From contig NC_079913.1 of assembly GCF_024868665.1 (NCBI RefSeq), positions 6,363,556 through 6,427,555 on the forward strand: a DNA stretch of 64,000 bases, in the 5' to 3' direction. The first letter of the stretch is position 1. Every line of letters starts with the position of its first letter. The notes beneath the pieces are model-generated. The model worked only from the letters and a program-made list of their open reading frames with translations. It had not been told where the DNA came from and made no database searches. Source of the stretch: Triplophysa rosa. Taxonomy: Eukaryota > Chordata > Actinopteri > Cypriniformes > Nemacheilidae. This document shows positions 22,883-37,800 of this stretch, piece by piece. The translations under genes and the position numbers were made by a program.

Positions 22883-25800
22883 GTGAGTGGACCTTTTTAA
22901 TAAAACATTGAGAGATCAAGACATGAGGTCAGATAGGACTTCCACAGGGGACATCTCTTCTTTTATCTTTTCCAGAATGCTCTGTTTGGGAAATGTATGT
23001 GTTGACATTTAAGAAACACTGTGATCCAAACGAGAATAGTGGAAGCACAAGTTGTTATCTATTGTGTCGTGAAAGTGTCAGCGTAGTTCAATTCGTTGGT
23101 TCTTGTTCTACTGTACAGTGGTCAAAAAAGAAAGTTTTTCTGGGGCCGCTCGCTGTTGTCGTGATGGAATTCTCAATGGTATTGCGCACTTACCTGAAAG
23201 CATTTGTCAATGATCAAAGGAAGATTTGCAGCACACGCCCTTAAGAACTGTGCATGTTAATGTAAGCACAAGTGTTGAATGAGATGCTCACAGGTAGGAG
23301 GAGGAGAACGGTGGGATTGTACACTTGGCAGCTTGCCTATTTGAAGTGTGAGTGGAAGCACGAGGTTCAAGAGTGTTGAAGTTTAAGTGCTGAATATGAG
23401 TTTGGATAATCCCAAATGTCTCAAGTGTGGAAATCAATTACAAATGTCCTGGAATTTTTCGTGACACTTTGTAATAGCATATGTTAGCTAAAGCAAGTCA
23501 TCCTACTGTGAACAATAATGCTATTTATGCTATTTTAATAATAGCGCTGCATAATAACCGCATATATTTCAAAGCAATGTCTGCAATGCTGCTGCCCTAG
23601 TTCTGTCCAGGCTAAATGCAAATTGATGTCAGGGTCCCATCTTCACGTTGAAAGAATATGTTCGCGTTGCTCTTATCGCAGCCTCATTACGCTGTTGTAC
23701 AAAACACTTTTGATCCCTAATTCGATGTTAAAAGGTGCCTTTTGTCTGTGCTAAAGCCAATCTGGAAGATTATCCCTGTCGGTGTTCGGCTCGAGGTGAT
23801 AGGAGTTTGAACTCTCACTGATACTAAGCAGCAGGAATGCGTTTGGAGTAACTCATTCAGATTGCATTAAGCCCAGCCTCACGCCGGCTTCATTGCATGT
23901 GATTGGAAAATTTGTGCGAACATTTGCTCTTTCGTGCGGCGGCACTATTAAGCGAATAACGTAAGAGGCACAAGCATGGTTTTTGTGAACAGCGTGGCGC
24001 TGCTCTGACATCCCACTTGCTTCGAGTTATTGCTTATGTGTGTGTGTAAGTGACTTTGTATTCACGGTACATGTAGGTCTCTTTGGTGTAGCTCTGTTTG
24101 AGCTCTAGATAACCACCAAAAGAAGCAGTGATGGAGAAAAAGATGAAATAAAGGGTAGATCAGAGGGTAAGGAACAATTGCTATGTCTTCAGGAAGGTAC
24201 CACGAGGTTGAAAGCGAGAATACAAGATTTGGATCTACTCTCAAAAGAGTGAATTCCCAGGTTGAAACTAAAAGTGTGTCAAGGCGTCGTTGCCTCCGAT
24301 TTCTCTCTCTCTGGTTTTTGCCAGATTGAAATATTCAAGCTTTTGAAAAGGAATCAAGGAAAATTTGAGTAGCAGGCACACATGGCGTATAACAACAACA
24401 CAGCACACGCGTAAACACGGACACAAGCGCTTGCTCACGTCACGTTGCAATTTCACAAGCTCTGACGATTTTGACACTATTCCTGGCAGCACAACCCTTT
24501 AGCCCTGGTGGTCTGTGAGATTTACGAGTTGAGTGCTTGTGTTTTCCTCTCTGCGGGCTCACCATGGAAATGTATTCTTTTCTTTTGTTACCTACATTAC
24601 AAAGACATCCCAGGCGCTCTCTCGCTCTCTGTCTCTCTCTCTGTTGGGAAACTGGGCTGTGTTTTTGTTCAGTCAGCAGAAACGGCAGATTTTAGGATCT
24701 GGGCACAGTCTGAGCTTTGCTTCACATCACGTCAATTCGATACCTATCTTCGCAGAAAGCTGGCTGCCAAACTCGTTGTGTTTTGTTTATGCATTACGAT
24801 GTCATGTGCGATGTCATAAGTGTCATTACAGATGATAAATGGCTTGTAGGCAACATATTGTAAAAACTCAAAATTGCGGCTTTCAGCAGAGCACCTGCAA
24901 AGCTTGGCGTAAAGCTTTTTAGATGTTCTTCTGAATTGGAATCACAGTTATTCACAGTTTCAAAGCACCTGCCATTTGTCAACATTTTGTATCTGAATCT
25001 GTTTTTTTTAGCTTGGTTTAAGAGATTAGTACTGTGATCTCCATTTCACACATTTTTCTTACTATTATGCTGCAAATGTATGTGGATTCTGCCCCATATT
25101 AAGTGCATATTATTATCGCTGATGGCTATTAATATGTTAAAAACTGAATGCCTAAATGTGCTTATTTATGTAAAAATGTCTCATTTAACCAAACATCACC
25201 TAGTTTCTATTAAAGCCAAATTAGGTATAGGATCTGGCCCTCCTAACAGTGTTGTTATCTGGACACAATTTTGTATGTAATCCAAAAGTGCAGTAATTTT
25301 CTGGTAGGCATATTAGTATGAGGTGATTGAATGCTATTTAACTGAGTGGAGCAGAGATGCAGAGCCCCAGGGGAGCAGTGCAGTTTACAACCTCAGTCAG
25401 GGGTCCGTATGGGGACAGATGCTGTGTCTCTTTCCCGGGCTGTGGATCATGAGTGCACTCATTTGCACCATTTCATAATTTCTCTATATACTATATTATA
25501 CTCTAAAAAATGCTGGGTTATTTTGAACTCGTGGTTGGGTCAAAAAGGGACGAGCCCAACCCAGTGTTAAATTAAGCAAGAAAATGTCCATATTTGTCCC
25601 AGCAATGGGTTCAAAATAACCGTAAATGAGATATTCTACAGCAAATAAATGATGTTTTTTATTTTAACTGTGTTCTCGGGTGGCGGCACATCGAGTGACA
25701 TAAAAACTGACAATTAATGAAATCTCATGCAAACCTGGTTTTCTTGGTTTTTATAATAGTTATTGCATTGTTATATGTTGTTGTTATTGTGATTTATTTT

Positions 25801-27392
25801 GATGACGCTATGCTCATTAAATTAAATACCATTAAACCCTCTCTTGATTAAATGACAATGTATTTTTAATCACCTTAACTATATCTGGCATTGGTTTTCA
25901 TTATTTGGGCAACCGCCAGCTTACCTCCGCACCACCTACGGTGGCCATCGAGGTTCAGACGGGAAGTGTCGGTCACGTGAGCACTAACTAGCCATATGGA
26001 CCTGGATCTGTGCGGCTGAACCGGGCAGTCAGTGTATCACGGCCTTCAAGTTTAATGGGTGTCCAGATGGAGGACAACCTTTAGGGAGGCCTGCCAAGAG
26101 GAACCGGCTACTGCGTGTGTGAATGCCCGAACCGAGATCTCTCATGGCATCGTCGCAGCTGGGCAGTGTCCTCTGTCTGTCTCTCAGAACATACTCATCC
26201 ATCGTATTGTTAACGATTCTTTGTAAGATACTCCTTGCCGATGAATGACGATCTGTGTAGGGTGATATAAAGAGAAGTGTGCAGTTTTGATTAATCTTGT
26301 GACCATGCTGGAAGATAAAGCTGACGGATGGCACAGGCCCTGGGGTGATTGTGTCAGCAGACTCTGCCAGCTCCAGCCCTGGTGAAACATGTGCGTGTCT
26401 TTGATGGAAATCTCATTTAAAAGTAATTTTTTGGCTCTTGCATGTATGGAATTCTTGCAGTTATTGCTAAAAATAGACATATTCTCAGTCAGTCAGTCAT
26501 AGCCTTTTTCATAGATTTTCTGTAATGATAGATGCTGAGTTTTTTTCTCCTGGACTGGAAAGAGAGCAGATGACCTTATCTGGACTCTCTGTCTCATGTC
26601 ATTTGTATAGGCGCTAATCTTTCTTAACAGAAACTGTATTTGTGTGTACAGTATTGTTGTGGCTATACAGTTACTATATATGAATATTGAATATGGCTTT
26701 CAAAAGATCACATGAACAGATGTACCACAGTTCCTTATTTTTGATCTCAAGTTGATTAAACAACCGATTGGTGAATATCATTCATACGATAAAATTGAGA
26801 TCAAATTAAAGTTCAAGTTTTGTGTACTTTTACACAGATTCACAAACCATTTATTTACTGAAGTGTTCCTATAGGGCAACTGCTGGAGCATGCGCTTGCA
26901 GGGTTGTTGGTTTAATTCCCAGGGAACACACAAACCATTAATATGTAGCCTACACCTTGAATGCACTGGAAGTCACTTTGGATAAAAGCTTCTACCAAAT
27001 GCATAAGTGTAATGCAAATGTTCATTATTTATCGTGAACATTGACGGTTATAATTCCCTACAGTGTCATTGCAGATCGGTTATTGCTGGAATCAAAATAC
27101 TGTCGGTACTGCTCAGAGATTCAATGCGTTTTACACTTCTGTCTGATCTACTTTCTGTATGACAGTCTCTCACATGAAATTATGAATTGACCTTTTCTTT
27201 TTGTGTTATTTCATTTTAAAAAGCATAGGCTTGACCTTTTCATTCATATAGACAACACAACCCAGATCCTCCGCTTCTCTTCCCTCAGCATGTATCACCT
27301 TCGTGGTTGCACTTGCCATGTAAAAATGTACTATGTGCATACAAGACACTGTTTGGTGTGTTTGCGTGTGTGTGTGTGTGTGCGTGTGTGTG

Positions 27393-27431
<39 letters not shown>

Positions 27432-30400
27432 ATGCATAGGTCATATTGTGTTATGTGGTGTCATATCGTACACTTTATCACATTTAACAGGGCTCACATT
27501 GTAGCAAATTACTGTGGGTCAAGCTTCTGAAAACAGGGCAATGATGTTTAAATATGGGGTTATGTGTTGATGTGCTTATTTCTTTATTTCTGTCCACATC
27601 ACTGGTGCATTAGAAGTTTTCCTTTATATTAAACCTTTTAAAACATGTTACTTGTTGTGCATGTTATGCTAAAGAAATTGTTCATCTTGTTCAAATTGTT
27701 CATTTTAATCTCTTTTTTTATCGTGGTGTGATAACTTGCTCTACTTGTAAGCTGACATCATCAAGCCCGCTTTTTTAACAACTTCCGTCCAAACTTTTCA
27801 TGAGCCAATCAATTGCCAGTAGATAAAATCAAATTCTTGGTTATAATTGCATTTAAGTACAATGGTTAAATGCCATTTTCATTTTGACCATAAAGCTGCA
27901 TATTCCTTAACTCTTTTTGGTTAAAATGACAAAATAATAATAATTTAGGTTGGCCTACATGAAAAAGTCAGTGTCCGTCTTTGCCGATAGCCATGTGGTT
28001 AGCACGCCGACATGTAGCGCCAATGTGCTCACAGCGACACGAGTAAGACTCCCGTCTCAAGAATCCTTTGATGAACCTGCTCTCCTATCTCTGCCCAGCG
28101 CTTTCCTGTCAGCTCTTTACTGTCCTGTCCTGATAAAAGTTGTAACGCCCCTGAAAATTCAACTTAAAATATAGTCAGTGTTCAAAACTATATAGTTTAG
28201 AATAGTTAAGTTTATAATAATGTTTTTTAAATTAAGCTGTTGGGTACAATTTCTCAGGAAATATCAGTTTGAAGTCAGTTGACTTCATCCCACGTAAAGA
28301 TAAGTACATAACCTGCAATGTTATGTTTCAGAGATGGAGAGGCAAAAGTTACAGGTTGCAAATTTAAACTCAAATCACCAATAGAAATAAAAACGTTTTG
28401 GGTTTTATTACATTTTTAATCTTTTAGGCCCTGTTTCACAGACACGGCTTATGCCTTAGTTGAATTAAGATATTTATGTCGCTTTTATAGAAATGCCTTA
28501 GAAGAATACATTATTGGTGTGCATCTTGAGACAAAACAATGGCACAGATATATTTTAAGATATTTCTGGGCAAGTTATGTTCAGTTAAGACAGGTCACAC
28601 ATTCATTTTAATCTGGGACTAGCCTTAAACCTTGTCTGTGAAACCGGGCCATAATCTCTTATTTTTTAAGCTTCCCCCATATTTTGGCCTAACAGTCACC
28701 CACTTTTAAGAAATCCATGGACTAATTTTAGCAAAACAGATAATTAAAGGTCTTTGTGTGAAATCGCTCTGGAGATGACCTGCTTGTCTGCTTTAGCCAC
28801 ACTAGTGTGTAATTAGAGCCGGGATCCAGGGCTGATTGGTAATTATGTGAAGTTATAGAGTTTGGTCTGTGTTCATCATGCAGTCCTCAGCGAGTCGCCC
28901 CACTTGCCGAGTCGAAAGTGGCTGATTGCACCTCTGTCACACATGAGCGAATGAAAAACATGGCGTTAAATCAACATGCCGCTGTTCACTTGAGTTAATG
29001 AGCAGAACTAGGGCAATAGGGTAGCATGTAAGATTTTTTAAAATCTGCCTTGGCTCTTTTATTGGACGGCATGTTGCTAAACTCAACCATCTTTAAACGT
29101 AGATATCATTAGATTGGTTTGTGTTAATTTGTTTTGTATTGATTGATTTGCTATATTTATATATAGCGGTTTATCGTGCGCTAGGGCTCTGCGATGGATC
29201 CGCTTGTAATTGACACACAAATAGCAGGTGCATAAGTCTAGATGGCAATGCCTAATATCCCATCTGGCCAAGCACCTAGGGAGAAAATAACTTGTGCATT
29301 GTACATCTGCCGCTGTATCAAGGAAAAATCGAGTTCAAGTGCCCTTCAGACAAATTTAGTTAATTTATGGATTCGGTGCGCAGCAATATTGGAAGAAAAA
29401 TGAGTGCCAGACTGCATTTTTGCCCGGTGGTGGAGTTACTTGGCAAAATTGTTATGCAGACCAAATGATGAAGACTCTGTGTGCAAGGTTAAGGTGCAAG
29501 AATAGATCTCAGTCTGGCTTCTAGCGTCTGTGTCTGGCACTAAAAACATAAGAATGATACCCAGCCCCCACATCTCTCTCTTTTGTTCTTGGAAAGGTGA
29601 GACGTCTTCTGTTTATGAGGGAAAGGAATGAGCAGAAGGCTGTAAAGTTTACTGTAAAATATGAAAGGAAAATTGTTATTATTGCATCTGCAGATATGAT
29701 TCGACGTATTTCACCTTTCATCCGTAACAAACACACCCATAAGAGGAGGTCACCGCTCATGTGTGTTCCTCTTGGCTGGCCCCGGACCCCTGTGTGAGTG
29801 ACAGTCTGTCAGAGAGACACAAACTGGCCCGGGTCATTTCCTCCGCGTCTGACACCAATACACCATGACATCCTTTATTCACCCACAATGCTAAAGCATT
29901 TCTTGTGGTTGTGTTGAACCTAGTCATGTTTATTGTTTGTTGTTGTGTGTTAATGTTGCATTGATATCTAAAGCTCTGATAGATTCTGTGCATGAATCAG
30001 AACGCTGAACCCGTTTGTTGCATCTCTAGATGTTCACTCAATACCGCCGCAGCATCAAACTTGTGTTGGGTTTCTATCGTGCTTAAAAAGTCATTAGCGG
30101 TTCTCTGAGGTCTTTTGCGCTGACCGCTTGCGTATTAAGTATCACACAACCCATCTGTGGTGCACGGAGTAGCGCCTTCAATCCGTAACCAGATCCGCTC
30201 CGTGAAACATCAGCGGGGTTTTGCGCATTCTTTCTGGGAAATGAGAAGCTTGATGTGCTGGTGCGTTGTGTGTCACTGTCTTGGTAGGGGCATGTTGTCA
30301 CATAGGAAAATTTCTATATTTGTGGGCTTAAAGGGATAAGTTAACTCGAAAATATTTGTTCGGTCATCATTTATTCACCCTCATGTCATACGTGACTCTC

Positions 30401-33400
30401 ATGTGTGGAACACAAAAGAAGATATTTTGAGAAATGCCTCAGTGGTTTTGTGTCCATACAATGGATTTCAATGAAGCCTAATGTTGTTTGGCTACCAGCG
30501 TTCTTCAAAATATCTTCTTTTGTGTTCTGCAGAAGAAAGTCATACAGGTTTGAAATGACACAATTTCACTTTCGAGAATAGTAAATAGGTGTAAAAACTA
30601 GCCCCAGTCTTTACAATGTTATAATATTGGTCTTCTTTTATCTGCTCATTGAAATTCTGTCTATATGTCTACTGATTAGCCAATTACACCCAATTCACAC
30701 TTGAAGTCATCCGTGGACCGACTGTGAAAACGGGTGTTGACTGACTGTCGACAGGCTGAATGGAGCTAGATTGCACTCCAAAACATCCCAGCGTGGCGTC
30801 ACTGGCGTGCATTAGCCTCGTGAGTCAGAGGCGTGAGTGTTTTTAGCTCAGATCTTCTCTTGAAGAGTGCTCAGGTGTGAAGAAGTGTGTTATTTTTAAT
30901 CTCAACGAATGGAATCCAACCTCACACATCGGGAACAATGCTAATTGGCGTGTAACAGAAAGAGCCGGGAATTACACACGCATTCAGAGAGGGGAAAAAA
31001 CTTCAGGGATGTTATGAAGCTTTTCCACATTAAATTATTCATACACTTACCTGGTTTTACTTAGGAAGTTTGGCGTTGTTAATCATGAATATTGGGTTGA
31101 TCTGAATGTGGGACTTCAGGTTGGATTGGAAGCAGATGTCTCTTTTGGCTGCGCAGTGGCGGCCGCATGTGCCACACCTGTAGTGGTGCATTAGCTGCAC
31201 GCAGAGCATGACCGGCCCGTGCCAGCCCACGCTCGACTGCCAGATACATTCATCAGATTTTGGATCCGCAAACGTGGGATGTAGGACAAAAGAATGGCTG
31301 AAAATAATTAGCATTGAAATACTTTGATTAGACTGTTTTGGTGTAGAGTTTGGATTGATGTGGATGTGTGCAATGGTACTATTGTGTCTTAGATGAAAAA
31401 TAAACTTTATTAACAGAGAAAGATCTTATGTAGGCATATACATCAGTTGATAATCATGCATTTGGCATTTTAATGTATAGATCAATCAGTAAGAATCAAA
31501 CCCATGTCCTTACAGTTGTTAGCACAATGCTGCTGAGCTACAGTAAGACAGAACATATCAGAACCTTACAAATTTGTGTGATTTTAAAAAAAGACTTTTA
31601 CAAAATGCGTAACCTTTCGAGCACACAGGCTCTTCGTCAGAACATCGTGTGCTTTGGTGTGCCACATTTTTCTGATGTGATTTGTTTTGGTCGAGCACCC
31701 ATTTCAAGACGATGTGGGTGCTTTTGTTGTATTTTGATATTTAAAAAATTAACCCCATGCTTAAAATTAATATTGTATTGTGTGCAATGCTCTAACCAGG
31801 CGCACTGATGCAATACATGGTCAATATTGCGTCTAATGCTTGTAGGAGGAAGTTACAAACAATAAGCCCCTGGCACTGGACGCACCGCATACATTACAGT
31901 CAGACGGAGAGGAAAACACTGATAACAGGAAGACAAGGAAGTACATTAGAACGTTTCCCTTTTCTTTGTCTTTCCTAGAATAGAAGCTCTGTTCTCTGTT
32001 TTGTTTTTCATTATGAATTTGTCAACACCTCTAGTCTTTGCAATGAACACGTAATAAAACACAATAAAACACACACACACAATGTCACACAAAACTCTGT
32101 TTCCCAACCATTGCTATCCTCGCAGGCATATTATATATTACTGTACATGAATGGTCTTTATCGGTCTTGCGTCTGTATGCAATAGAAATATATGCTGTAT
32201 ATACACAAATAGAATATGTAGACAATATTGAAATTGCTGAACCCAACACTTACAGTTTTAAGGTAATTTTTTAAGTCATCATTTCTGTTTTAAAAGTTTA
32301 ACAAAGCAAAACCAAGACCTTTCCAAATACTCTGCAACCTACTTGCTGTAGTAAACATACCTCCGGTCTGGAATCAGCGCTCTGACTTCATTAAAGTCAT
32401 TAGGGAGGCTTGTTGGACACCTACTACCAGAGAAATCACCTGAAATAATGAAGCATACAGACTGAAACCATTAATCTCACCCAGATCTGTCTCTCCCTCC
32501 CTCTCAGCCCGACCGCACTGCCCATAACTCTCCCCGTCCTGCCTGACTGATTTCTCAGGCATTTTAAGGCCAAGACACAGGTTCGTTGCCCCTCAGGCAC
32601 AATCTGTAGTTTACAGCGTCGGGTCAAGTGAACGTCAGCCCGTACAAAAAAGGTAGCGTATTTAGCCCTGGTCCTTGGGTCGTCTGTTTGTATTGTTGTA
32701 TATAGCCTTGTGCTGCTTTGTGTTCGATGTGATTAATGTTGGCTTGGACTGCAGCATTTTTGCTTTGACATTTTATTGGTGAACTTTGAGGTCGGGTTCA
32801 AGGCACGGACCGGCCAATAGCGAAATTGGTTTTGGTATTTTGTTTGGGAAGGATGAGTGGCTTTGAATTCGTGAAGATTTACATCTCCAAAAAACTTCAA
32901 ATCCAGTAGTGACCATGGAAGGGACCAAACCTTTATGTGGCATGTAAAGCCAACCCCCCCCAAAAAACTGTTACAGTTATGCTCAAAACCTAAAATTATG
33001 CCGTCCTTGACACTTCTTATTATGCTTGTATGTCTTTTCTTTACAGACTTTGACCCGAATGATCAAAACGTCTTCCACTCAACAAAATTGTATGGTATTA
33101 ACCAGCTGTCAAATTGAATTGCAATTTTGCTTAGTTTATAAAACAAATTATGTATTATTACAAGATTTGAACCCAGGACCCCTTGTTCGCCAAACTCAAA
33201 AGACAAAAAAATATTTTCGATGTTACAAAGGACTGCTAAGATCTAAAACCTGTACATGTGGGTATAAGGTGACCCACATCTGCCACTGGTTTCTCCATCA
33301 AATAAAGTCATCCTGAGAATATTTCATTTATTTACACACCTGCAGAGTAGTAATGGAGAAAAAATCCCCCACACCTCCAACATATTGAATGCACGCAATC

Positions 33401-34728
33401 TATTCAGTGACTGCGTGCGGCATGAATGCGTATTTGAAGAGTGCTTGAATCAGGTTATTGTTGTTAGGCACCGAGGACTGAGGCTTAATAAATGTTTTGT
33501 TGATGCGGTTTGTCATAACCCATGTCATCCGCGGCTGGGTCTTGCTGAAAGACTCATTAGTTAGAAATACACAGACACGTGCACGGCTCTGTGTGATGTA
33601 TGCGCCTGTTATTTCAAATGCATTATTTATTTTTACCCCAAAATAGAGAAAAATGAGAGGTGTTGCTATCGCTAGGAGGATCAAACCGCTAGGCGCTGAT
33701 GGAGAATTTAATTATGTTATGAGAGGTAGATGTTTGCCTGGAGGGTGAACTGTGTTAGCGTTGCATTGTTTTGTCAGAATCCCACTATCTGGGAATCCAC
33801 AGAGTAATCTGGTGCCATATTGGTGGCACACTCTTCAAAACCACTGTGGAGAGTAGTGCTTTGCCCCTAAAGAGGATTTTTAATTTATTGAATTTCTCAG
33901 ATAATGACGATGGCAGCCAATGTTTAAATCTCTATGGTGTTGGTGTGTAATCACAGATACTGACACATTGAGCGCATTGCCGGATTTGTGTATTGTGTCA
34001 ATGGTGCCGCCATATTGGAAAGGGCAAGACCATCTAAATACAGTGAATGTGTTTTAGGGTTTTTTTTTGAGAGGGAAAAACGCAGTAACGTTTACATTTG
34101 ACTGATTTGAACGCTTCACAATTCCTTGACAAAAAATAATTTCTGACTATAAATAACCAAATATAGAGAATTTTTTTTTAACTCATAAAATGTTTTTAAT
34201 TGGTTGAGAAATGTTATTGTTTTTTATCGGGTAAAAAGATTCTGCGGCCAATGAGACATCTCGTCTTTGAATCTAAGGCCTGTGCAAACAATGTTTAAGT
34301 TTGTTGTAAAGGAGAAAGAATTTGATCATTTTATCAATAATTACATACTTAATGTTTAATATAGAAATATTTAGTAAAAAAGTACTGAGCCCCCTAAAGG
34401 GGGACATAGTGGTACAAAACATATCAGGAGCGAGAGAAAAATGTAAGTAAAAGCTTTATGTTCAGCAGAATGTTTTGCATTTTTTGCAGATGTATTTGTG
34501 TGAATTGAGTGTTCTTAGACAAAATGTCCTAATGGTTGGATAATGTATTTTGTGTGTGTGAGAAAGGCATGTATTGTGATTTTAATTAATTATGCAAAGT
34601 TATTATCATTATCACTGATATGCGCGTTTAGTTTGTTTGTTTGCAATCTGTTTAGTATGCTTGTGTTGGATATGTGTAATGAAACAAGTGATGTTAATAA
34701 ATAATAATTTGCACCAAATTTCACAATG

Positions 34729-34824
<96 letters not shown>

Positions 34825-34825
34825 N

Positions 34826-34877
<52 letters not shown>

Positions 34878-37800
34878 CTCTATCTCTCTATCTCTCTATC
34901 TCTCTCTCTCTCTCTCTCTCTTGCTCTCTCTCTCGCTCTCTCTCCACCTCTAGTTCAGTCATAAATTTCGTTAGAGGACTAATTGCCTCTCATTAATTTC
35001 CTGCCACGTTGATTAATTGGTTCAGAGACGACATGGAAAATAGCATATGCAAATAGTTAATAGTCTCATTTCGAATATGTGAATATTTTAAAGACACGGC
35101 GAGTAGGCAGACAGAGTTAGTTTTCGGCTCTGATTAAATCACATTTGCTCCCTTTAAATAAAATTGAGTCAATGATGCAGAAAAGGTTCATGGCGCTTGT
35201 CACATTGGCTATTTTTGATGAAATAAAGCCTATTCAGGGTTTTCGTATTTGCCGGTAAATAAATGTGAAGGCTCAATCATATGCGACAGTGTGGGATACC
35301 GTTGCGGTAAATAGGACAGTGTGTCAGATTTGTTTGGTCTAAAGAATATATATATATAAGGAAAATATCAAAGCATGCATCCCAAATGTGCAGCACAAAT
35401 GTACCACCGAATTTAATCCTTTGCAACTGCAGTCTTTTTCCAAACAACCACTGGCACTTTTTAGATTGACGTAATGCTCTTTCTGTGTGCGCGCGCCTGT
35501 AAACCACGAGGTCCTCATCCAATTCTTATCTCACATGCCACATGTGTTTAAACACACACTCTCACCGTCTTATCGCGCCTTGGTGCTTATCTCACATGTG
35601 CAAATCGTTCACCTTTGAGTAAATAAACAAGGCAGCGCGTCACCTGACGAGAACTGACCCAAATATGACCGCTCTGACATTTAACGCACACACACATTGT
35701 ACACTCCTCCACTGATGTTAGACCGCAGATAGTTGAGGTTCTTACATTCACCGCTCTCCACTTCACCGTTCTGATTCTACATGGTCCTCTTGAGGCACAG
35801 CTGATATTATAGAAGTCAGAAATCAATACAATAGCTCTGAGGTGACTTGGGTACGTTCCAGCTTCACACCTTGTTATCCAGTCGTGTGGCACCTGACCTT
35901 TTGCAAGTTGTGCATGGTGGAACGTGTAGGTGGGCAGGTGGTACTTTGGCGGTATGTGGCGGCCATGTTTCATTGACGTCAATGACCTTTACATTCATAT
36001 CGCTGTGGATCGGCATTGACCGAAGTGAACTTCAGAGTTTCTTTACCTGTCGGTTTTTAGACATGAAAGATCTATGTGAATCTATGAGAATGAATTGAGT
36101 GTTTCTCAATACCAGTCAGTTCCTTTTGGGAGATGCCTTTTTACAATTTGCCTATGATTCATGTAATCTTAAACAGCTAGATGCTTGAGTCTGCTCCATA
36201 GTTTTATAGCTATGTGCTGATGGCTTTATAGCTTTTGTGTGCTTTTAATACCAAAACAACCACCACATTTTGCTAGTACATAAGATCGACATATAAAAAC
36301 ATATTCAATATATGGTGTTCACCATGGCTCCATGAGGTTTGATGTTGCGCATTTAAAGACGTAGTTTATCCAAAAGTTAATTTTCTTTCATCATTTATTT
36401 ATCCTTGTTTCATTGCAAACCTGTATGACTTTGTTACTTCGAACACAAAAAAATATATTTTGAAGAATATTGGTAACCAAACAATATTGGATCCTATGTA
36501 CACAAAACCACTATGACATTTCTCAAAATATCTCCTTTTGTGTTGCCCATAAAAAATGTCAAAAACAGGTTTTGAAAGACATTTAGGTGAATGAATGGGT
36601 GAACAATCATATAAGTGCTTTTCGTATATTCAATATTCATCTGTCGCTCAGTAATAGGACTTTAGTTGGTCCTTGGGCATGTCATGTTTACTTTGGATGT
36701 GAGGTTTATTTATTAATCCATCTAATCATTTTATATTTGTTTTTCCTAAATAGATTAATTCACCTCACCATCCACATCTGTTGAGCTTCATGCACATTCA
36801 CACAACTCAAGCCCACTCAAGAAGTAAAGAGTCTCTGTGCATTGCATTCCTTGAGTGTTTTCTAGTTACAGCTGGATTAATTGGCCCATCTGGTGAGACA
36901 CAGCCAGCCTTAAAAATCTCATCCTCTCTTGTCTTCCTGAACGTGATAGTGATGCTGTGGACATTGATGAGCTCAATGGGGTCTAGGGTGGGATACTTGT
37001 GAGTTGATGAATGCCGGAGAGCAAAGGTCACTGTCATGTTGTGTCAGATGTGGAGGTTGTTCACACTGACTTCAACGGCAGTTGTGCCTGACAGCCTAAG
37101 GTGCCAAAGAGTCTCCTGAAACAAGAGTAAATTAAAGGAGGAATAGGTCTACAAGCTGCTATTTATTGACGGCAATGTCAAAACTGAAATGAGGTTGGAG
37201 GACAGACATCTTACACCTCAATCGTTTTTGGGGGGTTTTTGACACTTTTTATTCAGAGAGACTTCAGACATACATTTTTTTATCGGTATGTTTGTTCCCT
37301 GGGGATCAAACCCATATTCGTTGCGCTCTTAATGCAAATTGAGCTACAATGAAATGTGTTGCTCAGAACTGGTGTGACAGAAAAATAAGAAATTGGGGTC
37401 CAGTTTAGTTCAGAATTAGCTGATGGACAATCGTTTCACCCGAAGGGTCTGTTACATGTTTAAGGACTGTCACTGACAGATACTGTATGTGGGATGATAG
37501 ATTAAAGTGGGTCAAACTTTGATCAAGGGTGCATTGCTGTGGGATTCTTTGACTTGAAGTATGAAATGCACGGGGCAAATTTAATGGAACACAAAGGTCT
37601 GGTAAATTTCCTTCAAGGACAACATCCTAAAGTAACTTTGCAAAGTTGTAAATACAAATCATATGAAATTGACAAACCATAGAGATGCACAGGTTTTTTT
37701 TATTTAAGGAAATCAATAAAAGCATGGCTGCGATTTGTCAATTGAGTGAACTCTGTGCATGTGTCTAAGATTGGTAACCGTGTGTGTTTGCCTCAGGTAT

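Noticed and set aside
27203..27530. Cys-Val and His-Thr repeat proteins
   Set aside because: Translation of a TG microsatellite on both strands.
33160..33200. tRNA-like T-arm sequence (gatttgaacccaggacc)
   Set aside because: Too short, with no A-box partner at the right distance.
34637..34996. 119-codon Leu-Ser repeat protein
   Set aside because: Translation of a CT microsatellite.
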